Assembly (NCBI RefSeq): GCF_002994745.2
Contig: NC_037092.1
Coordinates: 82,008,824 to 82,072,823, forward strand
Length of the DNA stretch: 64,000 nt
Reading direction: 5' to 3'
DNA from: Rosa chinensis
Taxonomy: Eukaryota; Streptophyta; Magnoliopsida; Rosales; Rosaceae
A model generated the notes under the pieces. The model did no database searches. It was not told the origin of the DNA and worked only from the letters and a program-made list of their open reading frames with translations. Shown here piece by piece: positions 22,251 to 34,649 of the stretch (positions are counted from its first letter, which is position 1; the number at the start of each line of letters is the position of its first letter). The translations under genes were made by a program, and so were the position numbers.

Positions 22251-22992
22251 GGCCTAGAGGGGGGGGGGGGGGTGAATAGGCAAGTCACTCCTAAATGCAC
22301 TCAATTTTCTGAACGTTTCTGAGGGATTGAAAAGGCTTGCTATCCCTAACCAATGAGAACAGAATAAATGAAATTAACGTGTGCATAAAGAATAAGAACA
22401 GAGAACAAAAACACAAAGATTGTTTACGCAGTAAAACCCTCAACGTGAGGTAAACAACTGCGGGGCCTTAACTCTTGAAGGCCAAGTGCTCAAGCACACA
22501 CTAAAAGATCATAAACAAATTACAAGGTATACTTACAACCTCTCGGATAACTCTGGACTTGGTTACCTCTAGCTAAACTCTTCTTTAGCCCGGTTGAACT
22601 ACCTCACACCAATTTGTCTACAGCTTCTAGATGTGCTTCACTCGTCTTGAATACTTCAATCTTTAATTCTTGAACATGCTTGATTCCCAACTGAACTCAT
22701 AGGACATTCGAACATGTAGAATGATATGAATGATTTATGAGTGCATTCTTGACTCGTAGATTCACTTTAACATGGAACAAATGAACCAACGATCAAGACA
22801 CGGCTACAAGTAACTTTTTTGTCGTGGAAAGCATCAAACCCAAGAACCTAAATGTAGAGCCTATATATGCGTCAAAATAGAACTCCCCCTCAAACAATTA
22901 GGGTGTGATTAACTCTATTAAAAGCAAATTGATACCTAATAGGAATCAAATATCCTGAAAAGATAACAAGACACAATAAAGATTTTATCTTA

Positions 22993-23037
<45 letters not shown>

Positions 23038-23420
23038 TGCTCTAGATAGCACACGTCCAAATCAGAGACTTCACCACAATAAAAACACTTGATATGGATT
23101 TCCTTTAAAAGACTAGCCAACTGGACAACGTACCAAGCAAGGACTCAATACAGACTACTAAAGGATTGAAGTACAACTATCAATCCCAATACTCAGTTAT
23201 GCAAAATGCAATGAATGAATCTTACCTGAAATGTCATACGAGTCAGTTAGGGTCATGTCTCGCTCACCAATCTTGAACTTCAATTCCATTCTTCTCAAGT
23301 ACAATTCTTAACATAGGACTCAGTAGTTTTGTATAGGGAATGCCAACAATACAAGTACCTATACTAACAAAGAACAAGCAAGAAATCACTCAGGCCGATG
23401 AGTACACAACCATTTTTTAT
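22251..23420. repeat. Probable LTR of a copia-type element
   Basis: It opens with a run of G followed by 'tgaataggcaagtcactcc' (22260-22292), then 'cagtaaaaccctcaacgtgaggtaaac' (about 22429-22455) and 'tcttgaaggccaagtgctcaagcacacac'. These phrases recur in plant copia LTRs, a judgement from familiarity. It contains an (AT)n microsatellite at about 22998-23032. There is no coding region. The boundaries are approximate. Confidence 0.4.
22998..23038. repeat. (AT)n microsatellite
   Basis: About 17 uninterrupted AT dinucleotides within the LTR-like repeat. Confidence 0.9.
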
Positions 23421-24190
23421 GAATCATCTTTTCCCATGCTGGGATTTGTATCATCATCGTCTTCATCACCGGGAATATTCAAACTTTGGTTTTGTTTAGG
23501 TTATAATACATTCTGAAAGATATTGAAGATGAGCTACCGAGAAACTTGTGGCAACATGTCCAGTCAAGATGTTTGATATTGAAGATATTGGCAATGGTAA
23601 CATGAGTTTCCTATTATGCATTTCTTCTCCCATTGTTTAATGATACAATCATTTGTTTTTGGGAAAATTCTAGTATATGTTGACGTATGCCATACATCAA
23701 GTTTTTTGAATATTTTAGACCGTTGGATTTAATTAAAAGTTGAATATATCTGACGGTCTGAAATATTCAATAGTGGTAACCTGCTTACCAGGTAACCTGT
23801 ATCTATTTTTTTTTTCTCTTCTTTTTTTAAAGATTCCTACTTACATATAAAAAAAAAAAATTAGAAAACCCTAAATTGAAAAGGAGAGGAAGAAGATTAA
23901 AGGAAGAACATTGTCCCGTCCAGATTACTCGTCCATTTTTTACAACAGTCATTCAATTTCTGTCTAATTTTGTTCTAAGAGAAAACCCTAATTTGAAGAG
24001 GAGAAGATGATAGGAAGTCAAAATGCTTGACGAGTTCAGTTGTGATTGCACCAAAACTTCTCATGTGCCGGTAAAAAGGAAATTTTGATTCGCAGCAGTA
24101 CGGTGTTGTCTGTATGTTTGAGATTGTTCTGTTGTATGCAAGCCCGTGTTTGCTTCCGGTGTTTTAGTTCAGGTGGCTAGCATGGTGGAA

Positions 24191-24406
24191 TTTGGGTGTG
24201 GGAACTGTCATCACCCTTCCAGTAAGTTTTTTCAATTAACCTCACAAGATTTGGTTAGCATGTGTAGTCATATGAATGATGTTCCAACTAACTGGAATTA
24301 TGCATGATTTGGTGCGCAAGAGTTTATAAATATCACCATCATTCACTCACAAGATTTGGGTGTGGGAACTGTCATCACCCTTCCAGTAAGTTTTTTCAAT
24401 TAACCT
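24191..24406. repeat. Direct duplication of about 50 bp
   Basis: 'tgggtgtgggaactgtcatc acccttccag' with its downstream 'taagttttttcaattaacctc' occurs at about 24192-24243 and again at about 24357-24408, inside the MULE. Confidence 0.8.
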
Positions 24407-24749
24407 CGTTTTGCTTCCAGTAGATGCGATTGGTGTAAACATGTTTTATTCTAGTTTTTGGATTGTCTTAGTTTCCAGTTTCCCTTGGGAATTAAGTTTT
24501 CTTTTGAATGACAAGGAAACATCTAGCATATATAGGAACTTATCCTAATCTAGTATGAATAGAATTATTAAGTTCATCGGGAAGACACAATAAACCATTC
24601 GTTGAACCATATATCTTGAAGTAGTCTAGTCGGGGATTTATAGTCTAGTTGGGGATGAAAGGGAGGTTTTAACTCCAGGGACTGCTCAAATCTTTCAAAA
24701 GGAAAAAGAGAGTAGCAAAGCTCAACTTGGTCAAACCTTGAGAGAATTT

Positions 24750-24900
24750 ACTGGGAGCCTTACTAAAATTTGATGGAGGAGCCTTACTAAGATTACAAGA
24801 TTTCTAGGTGGAGCCTTACTAAGATTACTGGGAGCCTTACTAAGATTTCTAGGTGGAGCCTTACTAAGATTGCTGGGAGCCTTACTAAGATTACTAAAAT
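24750..24900. repeat. Short tandem array of 'gagccttactaagatt'
   Basis: Units of about 23 and 30 bp alternate, 'gggagccttactaaga' and 'aggtggagccttactaaga', for some six copies. The minus-strand frame here, with repeated NLSKAP, only reflects the array. Confidence 0.8.
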
Positions 24901-25283
24901 TATATTTATCGGTCTTAACCAAAGGCATGGCTTATAGGGCTTCTAGGCCATGCTGAGATCATTTCTATAGTAGAAGTTCAGGGCTTTGGTATTAATATTT
25001 TGTTTCCAGAGAGACACTGATATTGGATTGGTAATTAGTCTAACAGCTAGGGTCAAGTAACTGAGTGGATTCTGTTTAATATAAGCTCGAAATAAACTAG
25101 GCAAAACGATGTTGAGGATGGATTGGATCGTAACGTAACTCCTAAATTTATCAGTAACAAAACATGAAAATTCCCCATAATGCAGTAATTGGATATGAGG
25201 TTTAGGGTTTGGACATGACAAGGAAAATTCAGCCAAGTTAATAGTGCTTTGTTTTTTTGTACTTCATCTTCAAATCGTTTTGA

Positions 25284-26378
25284 GTGAACATTATTTCTTC
25301 TATTCATACTAAGCTTAATAGTGGCCATTTTTTTGCCGGTATGAGAAGCACTCAGAGATGTGAGGGTATGAACAGCTATATGAAGGGTTATTTGAAAAGC
25401 GGTGTGAAATTATTTGAACTTATTCCGGCACTTGATAGGTCATTGTTACGGCTTAGGAACAAGGTTGTGGAAGAGGATTTTAAGTCCAATAACTCTAGTC
25501 ATGTCCTTACTTCTTCACTTCGAAAATTGGAAGATCATGCAGGTATTATTTTCACTTGAAGATTTAGCATCTACTTAAAGATTTTAGGACACATAACTTT
25601 ATTCATGTATTTTTTTTTTTTTTAACATGGAACATCATGCAGGTACCATGTTCACTGATAGTGTGTTTGAGCATGTACGTAACGAGATTGATGGGATCGG
25701 CGATTTAATAACATCTCGAACTATGGTGTTTGGTTCAAGTCGTGTATACTTTACATCTAGTTACAATGACAACAAACAAGAGATTGAGTACACGACAGTT
25801 TACTATCCTGATGAAAACAATCCTCGTATGGAGTGTTCATGTAAGCTGTTTGAATGCGAAGGCATTCCATGTTGTCATATATTTAACGTTATGAAACATG
25901 AGCGTATGAATGAGATTCCTTCATCCTTATTAATGAAGAGGTGGACGAAGTCTGCAAAATCTGATATGCAAATATCAGTTCATGGAGACAACGTCCCTAA
26001 TGAAGCTATAGAATTTGCCAGGTACATACTTCATTTAATTATATTGAATCATTCTTCTTGTTTTACATTAACAATGTCACTTACTTTTCTTTTCTTTTTT
26101 TAACAGCACATTATGATTAGTTTTAGGCTCGTTTGTGAATCTTAACTGATGTCTTGTTATAGTGTGTTGAACAATCAATAATAAATCATATATCGTGCAG
26201 GTACGGCGATTTAAATTGTTTTGGAAGTAAACTGTGTTTTCTTGCATCGAAAACAAAGGAGGGCACAGACATCCTAAACAGAGAATTCATCAGACTAGAG
26301 CCCATACTATCAGACTTTTGGAAGCAAGAGAAAGAAAAAATTGTTACTCCAGAGCACTGCAGTAATATTATAACATGA
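25284..26378 (+). pseudogene. FAR1/FHY3-related (MULE transposase-derived) gene fragment
   Basis: Three phase-consistent exons: about 25320-25542, 25643-26021 and 26201-26378 (stop TGA), with GT-AG introns of 100 and 179 bp. The first carries FFAGMRSTQRCEGMNSYMKG, the conserved end of the FAR1-family transposase domain. The second carries a SWIM zinc finger (CSCKLFECEGIPCCHIF). The N-terminal FAR1 DNA-binding domain and nearly all of the DDE core are absent, and homology begins abruptly near 25315. FAR1 proteins are transcription factors derived from Mutator transposases, so this may be a captured host-gene piece or a remnant of the element's own transposase. It is too incomplete to work as either. 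Confidence 0.75.
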
Positions 26379-26396
26379 ACTATCGGGTAGACTTAC

Positions 26397-26958
26397 CTTA
26401 TGTTGAAAGCTAATGGAAGCACTTCAGGTAATGAAACGACAAAAATGGCGACCTAAATAAATATCCACTTATCAGTCAACAGCAAACCTGTACGTGTGTG
26501 TGTAGATATATATACAGACATACTGCAATAATACTAATTCGAATGGCTTCTTCAAGTGTACTTCCAGGTTCACTACTTCCATTTGAACTATCACCAGTAA
26601 AGAAGCCTCTGCAAAAATTGTATTTATGCGATCATAGCACATTCTAAAGAAATACCGGGGGAGTTAGCCAAATTAATCTGGAGGTTGAATACCTGATCCA
26701 AACAACATATGCAACAATGGCAGCAACCATGAATCCGACAGCACCCATGAAGGTAGCAACCTCCTTTAAAAGCACCTATAAAGAGTCCTCTATGGTTTAA
26801 TATATCGTGCATTTAAAATTAAGAGAATAAAATCTGTTACAACAATAGTTGAGTGAGCTGACCTGCAAGTGGGTTTTATTCTTCCGTTTCTCCGTGTCTT
26901 TTGAATCGGCGCTAGCCCTGAGCCTTCCCAATTCAGTAAATTTCCCTACCCCAGTTAC
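26397..26958 (-). pseudogene. Autoinhibited Ca2+-ATPase (P-type IIB) gene fragment, four exons
   Basis: Four minus-strand exons with GT-AG borders keep one frame: 26958-26863 (VTGVGKFTELGRL...), 26775-26693 (VATFMGAVGFMVAAIVAYVV), 26608-26524 (linker), and 26452-26397 (VSLPEVLPLAFNI). They correspond to the plant ACA region running from the end of the actuator domain through a membrane helix to the conserved PEGLPLA helix, where this copy has Val for Gly. The phosphorylation loop (DKTGTLT) and everything after it are missing. The last exon ends 18 bp from the stop of the convergent FAR1 fragment. It was probably captured with its introns by the MULE. No function is expected. Confidence 0.65.
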
Positions 26959-27660
26959 CTGATAAAAGCAACCCTTAGTGAAAAAGGAAAAGTACAAGCC
27001 TACCAAAAACAGAGAAGCAACAAGTCTCAGTTTCTTACACAGAAGCCCCTACCTCTCTCCGCTTTGTTGGACCCAATATGCGCAGTCCTCTTCCGCCCCA
27101 GAAGCCCCAGAAGCCCCTTTCAATTGCTGCAATAGAATCACATTCAAAAACCAACGAACTAACCAAAATCAACTCCAATTTACCGAAAATAGACTGCAAA
27201 CATATACCAAAAAGCAAGAAATACCTAACGAGCCACAAGATTTCGATTGCAAGTACAGAAATCGAGTGCGACAAGCAACTGATTGCTAAGCAAGAAGTCG
27301 AGAGAGCAAGTGAGATTGGAGGAGGTATTTGGGGCTGAGGTGTTAGGTTTTTTGATTTGGGTATCACGGATTTTGGGCCAAGATTGGTTTCATAGGAAAT
27401 GAAGCAGGATGTGAGAGGCTAAGAGAGAAGGAAGACGAAACGGATGGCGAAGGTACGATTCAGATTTGGTTGTTTGGTGTTTAGTATGTTTTTTGATCTG
27501 GTTTTTGAGGGTGAGAGCGACTGGAGGAGAGAGGAAGTAAAAGATATAGAACGAAGAAAAATGACAACAAAAGAAGAAAAAAAGAAGAAGCAAATAATCT
27601 GAGAGCCAAAGATTAACTATGGACCAAGAAGGAAAAAGTAAGAAGGAAGAAGGAAGAACT
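26959..27660 (-). other. 5' region of the Ca2+-ATPase fragment
   Basis: Pyrimidine-rich on the minus strand (runs of 'cttctt'), with several short overlapping frames that do not resemble ATPase. It could be a captured leader and promoter. A minus-strand AG acceptor lies at 26959-26960, just before the first ATPase exon. Confidence 0.35.
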
Positions 27661-27749
27661 AAGAAGGGCTTGGAAGAGAAAGGGAAATAGAGAACCCAAT
27701 CCTCAGGTCGGAAGGAAAAAAAAAACTTAGTTCAGTTTTTAATACTTTA

Positions 27750-28640
27750 TTATTACAAGTTTTCAGAACCACTTTACTAATAAAACAACGAATGTGTTGC
27801 TATAATAGTAAAACTTCATATATTTAAGTAAATTTGCAGTGAGTCCTTTATGGTGTAATAAGGTTGTCTATTTTGTAATTACTGTCCTTTAGGAGTTATT
27901 TACTTATTTGACAATGTTTTTTCTAGATTTTACGGCAATTGAGGCCCAAAGTAATAACCAAGGTTGTATTTGTGGTAATTCTTCAATATTACAAGTTTGA
28001 CAGCGAATTGTTGTAGAAGCAGTAATCAAACTCTTATTTGTGGTAATTTTTTATATTACAAGTCTGAGAACCATTTTACTAATGTGACAACGAATTGCTG
28101 TCAAAGTGGTAAAACTTTATGTATATATTGTAAATGAGGCGCGAGTTCTTAATTGTGTATTAAAGTTCTATATTTTGTAATTAATACTTTTCTTGTGTAA
28201 ATCTTATCATCCATGAGAGAATTACTCGTTTGACAATGCATTTTACTATAGATTACAACAATTGAGGTATAAAGTGGTAATTATGGTTGTTTTTATGATA
28301 ATTACATGAAATATGATCCATTTACAAAAAAAAACGATCCACTTACCAATGCTACAACAAATGATTTGTTTATATGGTAAATAATCATATTAGACCTAAA
28401 ACTTTTCAAGTCCTTATTCTTGTAATCCAGTTGTTCTTTTTGTAATTAGAGTCCTTTCTTTTGTAAATTATATCATCGATGAGGCATTTTACAACAAAAG
28501 ACCACATTGGACGTATTTAATGATAATTATAGTTGTAATAAAAGTAATTATTATATTTACGATATTTATTACAAGTTTTTGAACGATTTACGTATAAAAG
28601 AATAAATGAGTACTTAGTATGGTAATTTTTTTTTTTTTAA
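27750..28640. repeat. Diverged tandem repeats near the right end of the MULE
   Basis: The unit built on 'tattacaagtttgagaacca ctttactaat', 'gacaacgaattg', 'gtggtaaaactt' and 'ttttgtaatta' recurs at about 300-bp spacing (starting near 27753, 28063 and 28318), with degenerate remnants further right. Subterminal tandem repeats are common in MULEs. No coding capacity. Confidence 0.65.
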
Positions 28641-28777
28641 GTACACATGTCAAATTATAATTGGATAACCTGTTGACCTGTACAACAGGTTTCACCAACT
28701 AATTTAATTTAATATATATTAATTAAAAAGTTGATGTATGACAAACATCAACACACCTTAGACTTCCCCTTGTTTTT

Positions 28778-30578
28778 GTCCCATTATTTCAATTCTAAAG
28801 ATCACTACCTGTTAGATCTGCACTTGCTTAAAGATTACACTTTATCTTTTTTCCGTTTCTTCACTGGCTAATTGATCAATTATTTGTTTCCTTATTAGGT
28901 TAAAAAAAGGGCTACTGTAGCTAGACCACGAAAATGCAGTGTGTAGGCCGGGAGTGCATCAGAGAAGGGAGGGGATCGATGGGAGGATTCTTTGTCATTA
29001 TGACGTGTTAAGGATCATTTCAGTTGTAAGTCGATCATATGTTTTTCTTACTAAAATGAAATTGATCTATTCCCTTTGATTTTTGGGTTATTGATGGTTC
29101 TTCTAAAACAGGCTTTAATCCTAAAAAATTTCAATTTTGATGTTTTGATATGTACATGTTTTAATTCACCATGTAGAAAATGAGTGAAAATCTCTGACTT
29201 CAGTACTCGGATTCTAATTTCAGGCAACTTCTTTGCATTGCCCTAGTCTTTTTGGATCAATCATCTGATCCCAGAGACTTGGGTATTTGATGACTGATTC
29301 TAAATCATTTTGAATATAATTATTTAGCTAACAGACATAAACCCACATATTTGAAAATTCTAGCCATCAATTGATTTGGTTTGTTCATTAGACAAAAAGA
29401 GGATAGTAGTTGTGGCTTGTATTTGAGTTTAAGATTTTGTAACATGGTGATACGTGAATCTGTAGAAGTCAGAAATTGGACTCATGATTAGTTATGAACT
29501 TGGTTTTCCTCAAAATCATGTAAGCAGATAATATTTGAGGAGTCATTTAGGGTGATCTATGAGGAAGAAGTATCAATGTAGCGCAATTTGTTTCTATGGC
29601 TGTTTTCAGAGTTCTCTCATTTTTCACTCGCAGTTACCATTGAATCAACTGGGGTATTAGCGTAACCTGAAGTGCTATTTACTGAGGCTGTGAAGATACT
29701 GCAAGACTAGTGTGAACGCGCTATTACTTATCTTTGTTGGTGATGCCTGTATTTCTTTTGTGTAGAAGTGTAGAACTGAAACAAGAAAAAACTGATTGTT
29801 ATAGTCTCTTGAGTTCAAGAGCTCACATGCCAATATCAGCAGCAAATTGGGCGGGTAATCCAAATACAACAATACTGGTAGAAAAATTAAGACTATGGGT
29901 ATGAAAACGCAAGCCAAATACAGGCATGTGAGCTCTTGATCTCAAATGTGTGTTTCACATGCCAATATCAGTAGCAAACGTACGTGTCACTAGATTTCAA
30001 GTTTTATTAGTTTAGTGAATTTAATTTTGGGTGGGTGGGTACGTTGGACCCTATTCTCATCCCATTCATGAAAACTCCCCCTTTCTCATTTTGTTTCTAT
30101 TAAACATATCATTTCTTGTCTATAGACTATAGTAATCCAGTAGTGGCGCTGGCCTAAACGTTGTTAATCCTGGCTAATTGGCTATAATAAAGTAGATCGA
30201 CTTAGTCTAGGTAGTTAATTACCCACGAAAATATGAGTCTTAAAAGACATTAGAATAAACCAATTAGTAATCATCAGCTGTTAGACCATTTTCCAGGCTT
30301 GATTAGTGCAGGGCTCGCTGCTTCCAAGTTCCAAGTTTTCTTCCACCCCAAATTTCGGCCATGTCCACCATCCTCTGTCCAATTAAGTCCAAGTCTTTAG
30401 TCGTACGTCTTCAATACTATCTCTACTGATCTCCTCTTTATTTAATCAATTCAATCAAATTTCTGCCACATGTTAATTTGGATGTTAAATACCGCATTTT
30501 GAAAGATCAGCTAGCTTAATCTGCATTGCATAATTTTCTCTTCTCCATCACCAACTTCCTGCATCTTCTGCAAATTCA
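28778..30578. other. Upstream region of the receptor kinase
   Basis: AT-rich, non-coding. The segment at about 29455-29790 is a diverged copy of 49126-49400. 'cacatgccaatatcag' occurs at 29824 and 29958 as part of a local duplication. No TATA box stands out enough to call. Confidence 0.4.
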
Positions 30579-33500
30579 ATGGTGCTTCTTCATGAATGTG
30601 CATTTTGGTTTATATGCCTTCATGTGATTACCCATCTCTTTCTTATCAACTTTTTCTTACCTGCCACTATAGCTGCAAATGCATTTGGCAATGAAACCGA
30701 TCGATTGGCTTTGCTCAAATTCAAAGAATCCATAGTCGCCGATCCACACGGGTTCTTGAACTCATGGAATGGATCAGTTCACTTCTGCAACTGGCATGGA
30801 ATTACTTGCGGCAGAAGGCATCAAAGAGTAACAGCCTTGGAACCATATCACCTTACATTGCCAACCTCTCCTTTCTCAGGACCTTCAGCCTTCCACACAA
30901 TAGCTTCTCTGGCAAGATTCCAAATCAAGTTGATCATTTGTTCCGACTGCGACATCTCAATCTAACTTTCAACATGTTGGAGGGGGAAATTCCAGTCAAC
31001 CTGACCTTTTGCTTGAAATTAAGCATCATAAGCCTTGCATCAAGCCACCTTACCGGGAAAATTCCTTCAGAGATTGGCTCATTGATGAAACTTGTGTATC
31101 TTAATCTTCAGGTAAACAATCTGACAGGAGGCATTCCACCTTCCTTGGGGAATCTTTCATCAATCTCTAAATTTTCCTTAACGGATAACAATTTGGTGGG
31201 CAATCTCCCAGAGGAGATAGGAAGACTACAAAGTTTGTCTATATTTTACGTCTCTCTCAATCAACTCTCCGGTATGATCCCTCCCTCCATTTTTAACATA
31301 TCATCTATGACCCGCTTCTCAATTACGGGTAATGAGTTTAGGGGTAGTATTCCACCTGCAATAGGCCAAAACATGCCTAATCTCCGAGAGATACGGATTA
31401 ATAAAAATGAATTCTCTGGGCATATCCCAGTTTCTTTTGCTAATGCTTCTCAGCTGCAGGAAATTGATTTTGGGGAAAACAATTTTGTTGGGCAAGTTCC
31501 CGAAAGTTTTGGAAATCTTCCCCATCTTCAGTGGCTCAGCTTAGGAGGGAATAATCTAGGAAGTAATTCATCTAATGATTTGGGGTGTATAACATTCTTG
31601 ACAAATTGCAGTAATCTGGAACTGCTTGCTCTGAGTTTTAACAATTTTGGAGGTGTTTTACCCAACTCCATAGGCAATTTCTCAACCAAACTTACTCAAC
31701 TCTTGGTTGGGAGCAATCTAATAGCCGGAATGATTCCTGAAACATTAGGAAATCTCAACAATTTAATACTCTTGTCGCTGGATTATAACCTATTAACAGG
31801 TGTCATTCCAGCTTCTTTTGGGAAGTTACAAAAGCTGCAATTATTGTTATTACAAGTTAATAAATTATCAGGACAGATCCCATCTTCCCTAGGAAACCTC
31901 ACCCAATTGTTTCACCTCATTTTAGCGGTTAATAATTTAGAGGGAAGCATTCCTTCGGATCTTGGCAATTGCAAAAGTTTGCAGTTATTGGAAATATCAC
32001 AGAATAGACTTAGTGGAGATATACCACCACAGGTTATTGGTCTTTCCTCCTTATTTACCTCAGTCAACTTGTCACAAAACTCACTAACTGGTAGTCTACC
32101 TCTAGGTGTGGGTAAGCTAAAGAATATCAATAGACTAGATATTTCCATAAATAATATGACAGGAGAAATCCCAGAAACCATTGGAAATTGTTTGAGCCTT
32201 GAATTTCTTAACCTTCAAGGAAATCTCTTTCAAGGAGTCATACCTTCTTCTTTGGCTTCTCTGAGAGGTCTACAGTATCTAGATCTTTCACAAAACAATT
32301 TGTCAGGACATATTCCAAAAGACCTACAGAGACTTCTATTCTTGTTATATTTGAACCTTTCGTCCAATAATCTTGATGTAGAACAGATAGCGGTCCAATT
32401 TCAAGAACAATTGGATCGTGCTAAGGGTGGAAACCGAAAAGGGACTAGTAGACGTGAAATGGGCCTCCGGAGTCCGATCGGGACGCACTTTAGCTTTCCG
32501 GAAAGGGAATCGCGCCAGAAAGCAAACTCGTCGCTATGCCACGACGTGTGACCTTTTTCGGGCTTTCGGGATCGTTTAGGGCCTCAAAACGGCATTTTTC
32601 TATTTTACCCGTTTTTGGTTTTCTTAGTTATTTTTGGATTGTTTTCGTTTTTATCCATGGGCCTTAGGGTTTCGTTGTTAGTCGCCCTAGGGTACTTTTC
32701 TCTTATTTATTAGGGTAAACCCGCCCTAGGGCATCTTATCATCTTTTATCAATATATTGAGATTATTCTCTTTTATCTCTGGTGGACTCCAGAATCGTTT
32801 GCTTAGGTTTATTGCTGGTAAACCTAGTTTATCATTCCGACTGCGTCAAATCTAGAGGGTGAGGTACCGAAAGAAGGAATTTTTCGAAACACTAGTGCAA
32901 TTTCATTAAATGGAAATACGAAACTATGTGGAGGTGTTTCAGAATTGCACCTACCAGCATGCCCCATCAAAGTAGCAAAGCAGAGAAAGTTGCACGGATT
33001 CAAACTAAAGTTCACAATTTCTTTAGTCACTGGATGCTCTCTTCTGTTTGTAGTCATCTTAACTCTTTATTGGAGAAGAAAATTTCAAAAGAAGAAACCA
33101 TTATCTGTAGTGCCATCAATCAACTTCCTTTCAAAAGTTTCATTCCAGACACTTCATCAAGCTACTGGTGGATTCTCTCCGAGCAATCAAATTGGATCGG
33201 GTGGCTTTGGCTCTGTATACAAAGGGATTCTTGATCAACAAGAAAACAACGTTGTTGCCATAAAGGTCCTCAACCTTGAACAAAAAGGAGCTTCCAAGTG
33301 TTTTGTGGCAGAATGCAATGCACTAAGAAATATCCGGCATAGGAATCTTGTGAAGATCTTAACATGTTGCTCCAGCACAGATTACAATGGTAACGACTTC
33401 AAAGCTCTAGTTTTTGAGTATATGTCAAATGGGAGTTTAGAGGAGTGGTTGCATAGAGAAAACCAATCAAGGAGCTTGAACCTTCTTCAAAGACTGAATA

Positions 33501-34649
33501 TTGCTGTTGATGTGGCATCTGCATTGTGTTATCTTCATGACCATTGTGAACCACAAATTATTCACTGTGACATAAAGCCAAGCAACGTTCTTCTTGATAA
33601 TGACATGATTGCTCGTGTTGGTGATTTTGGGTTAGCAAGACTCATCCCACCGACCCCAGACTCCTCTGAAAATCAAAGCAGCACTGTTGGGATAAAGGGT
33701 ACCATTGGCTATACTGCTCCAGGTAACAATCTTCTATCTAGTATATAATTTCTTAAATATCTATATACATGTTTATTGTAGATAAATATGAAATTGGATA
33801 GAAGTAAAACAAATAGGAGCATGGTAACTTATGTTTAATTAATATGTGGCTCTGACATCCAATTTAAGTCCTAACAAATGTCTAAGTACAATTTGACAAG
33901 CAATATAAGATATGATATCTCAAAGGTTGTAATGAGACAAGATAGAAATGATGTCTTTCTCTAAGATAGAAAAGATATTGATGATGAAATTTGTTCTATC
34001 TTTCTTTCTCAACCCAGTATTGAAATTCATTTGTTTAATACATTCATACATCATTAACCATTGATAATGAAAAAGTTCAGTCTGATCAACAAAAGAAACT
34101 TTGCGTACTCCAGTAGTTAGGTTCCAAATTATACACAGAGAATTGATATATTTGATTGTTTTATGAATTGTAGAGTATGTTGTTGGTGTTGAGCCATCAA
34201 AACAAGGGGATGTATATAGTTATGGGATACTTGTGCTGCAATTGTTCACGGGAAGAAGACCCACTAATGAAATGTTTGTAGATGGTTGCAATATCCATAC
34301 TTTTGTTAAGACAGCCATTCAAGGAAGACTTATGCAAATTGTAGATCCTACTCTTATTGCCACTTTAGCAGAGACTACGACTTCAACAACAAACAATGAA
34401 GTGACCAGTATTCGTTGTTACAACAATGAAATCGAAGCAATTGAAGACAACATTGACAATGAGAATTCAAGCACGATGAGCACTTACGTGTGGAAGTGCA
34501 TACTTCCAACCCTTCAGATTGGACTTGCATGCTCAGAAGAATCGCCAAAGAATAGGATGTCTATGGAAGAGGTCCACAGGGAGCTACATCATATAAAAAT
34601 TGCTTACACTAGTGTTGACATTCGTCGAGAGAGGCCAAGAAGAAGCTAA
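30579..34649 (+). pseudogene. LRR receptor-like kinase, XA21/LRR-XII type, disrupted
   Basis: The ATG at 30579 gives a hydrophobic signal region (about residues 8-33), then an LRRNT domain (NETDRLALLKFKESI; CNWHGITC). Near 30835-30850 a frameshifting deletion occurs where the first LRR should begin. In the other frame 21 LRRs follow to 32376. A solo LTR interrupts the exon there, and the frame resumes at 32857 with EGEVPKEGIFRN, a membrane helix (about 33011-33075) and the kinase. The kinase has IGSGGFG, VAIK, HCDIKPSN (non-RD), DFGLA and GTIGYTAP. Intron 33723-34173 splits the APE motif; exon 2 is 34174-34649. Non-RD kinases of this clade are pattern-recognition receptors at the plasma membrane. 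The frameshift and the LTR stop make a full receptor impossible. Confidence 0.88.
32377..32848 (+). mobile_element. Solo LTR inserted in the receptor kinase exon
   Basis: 472 bp with TG...CA ends (TGTAGAACAG ... CTGCGTCA). Flanks are AATCTTGA (32369-32376) and AATCTAGA (32849-32856). The last five bases, or all eight with one mismatch, could be the target duplication. Removing the insert and one flank rejoins the LRR frame exactly at the NNL/EGEVP border. Internal phrases such as 'tcgccctagggta' and 'acccgccctagggca' look like an LTR leader. There is no internal coding region or second LTR. Confidence 0.75.

Larger units (their letters stand above)
23661..28768. mobile_element. Mutator-like element (5.1 kb) with 9-bp target duplication, carrying gene fragments
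   Basis: Termini match as inverted repeats: left GGGAAAATTCTAGTATATGT then TGACGTATGCCATACATCAA, right (complement) GGGAAGTCTAAGGTGTGTTG then ATGTTTGTCATACATCAA. They are flanked by TTTGTTTTT (23652-23660) and CTTGTTTTT (28769-28777), a 9-bp duplication with one mismatch, the Mutator signature. A 243-bp relative with the same ends and a perfect 9-bp duplication lies at 38911-39153. Inside are a FAR1-type fragment (plus) and a Ca2+-ATPase fragment (minus), lying tail to tail, and subterminal repeats. Confidence 0.75.

Noticed and set aside
24740..24900. Possible CRISPR-like array
   Set aside because: The units are contiguous tandem repeats without unique spacers, in plant nuclear DNA.
24731..24928. 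Minus-strand frame with repeated NLSKAP, suggestive of a repeat protein
   Set aside because: It is a direct reading of a short tandem DNA array. There is no start context or flanking coding sequence.
26978..27367. Overlapping plus and minus frames of about 100 codons
   Set aside because: They show no family resemblance. The region is better explained as the leader of the captured Ca2+-ATPase fragment.
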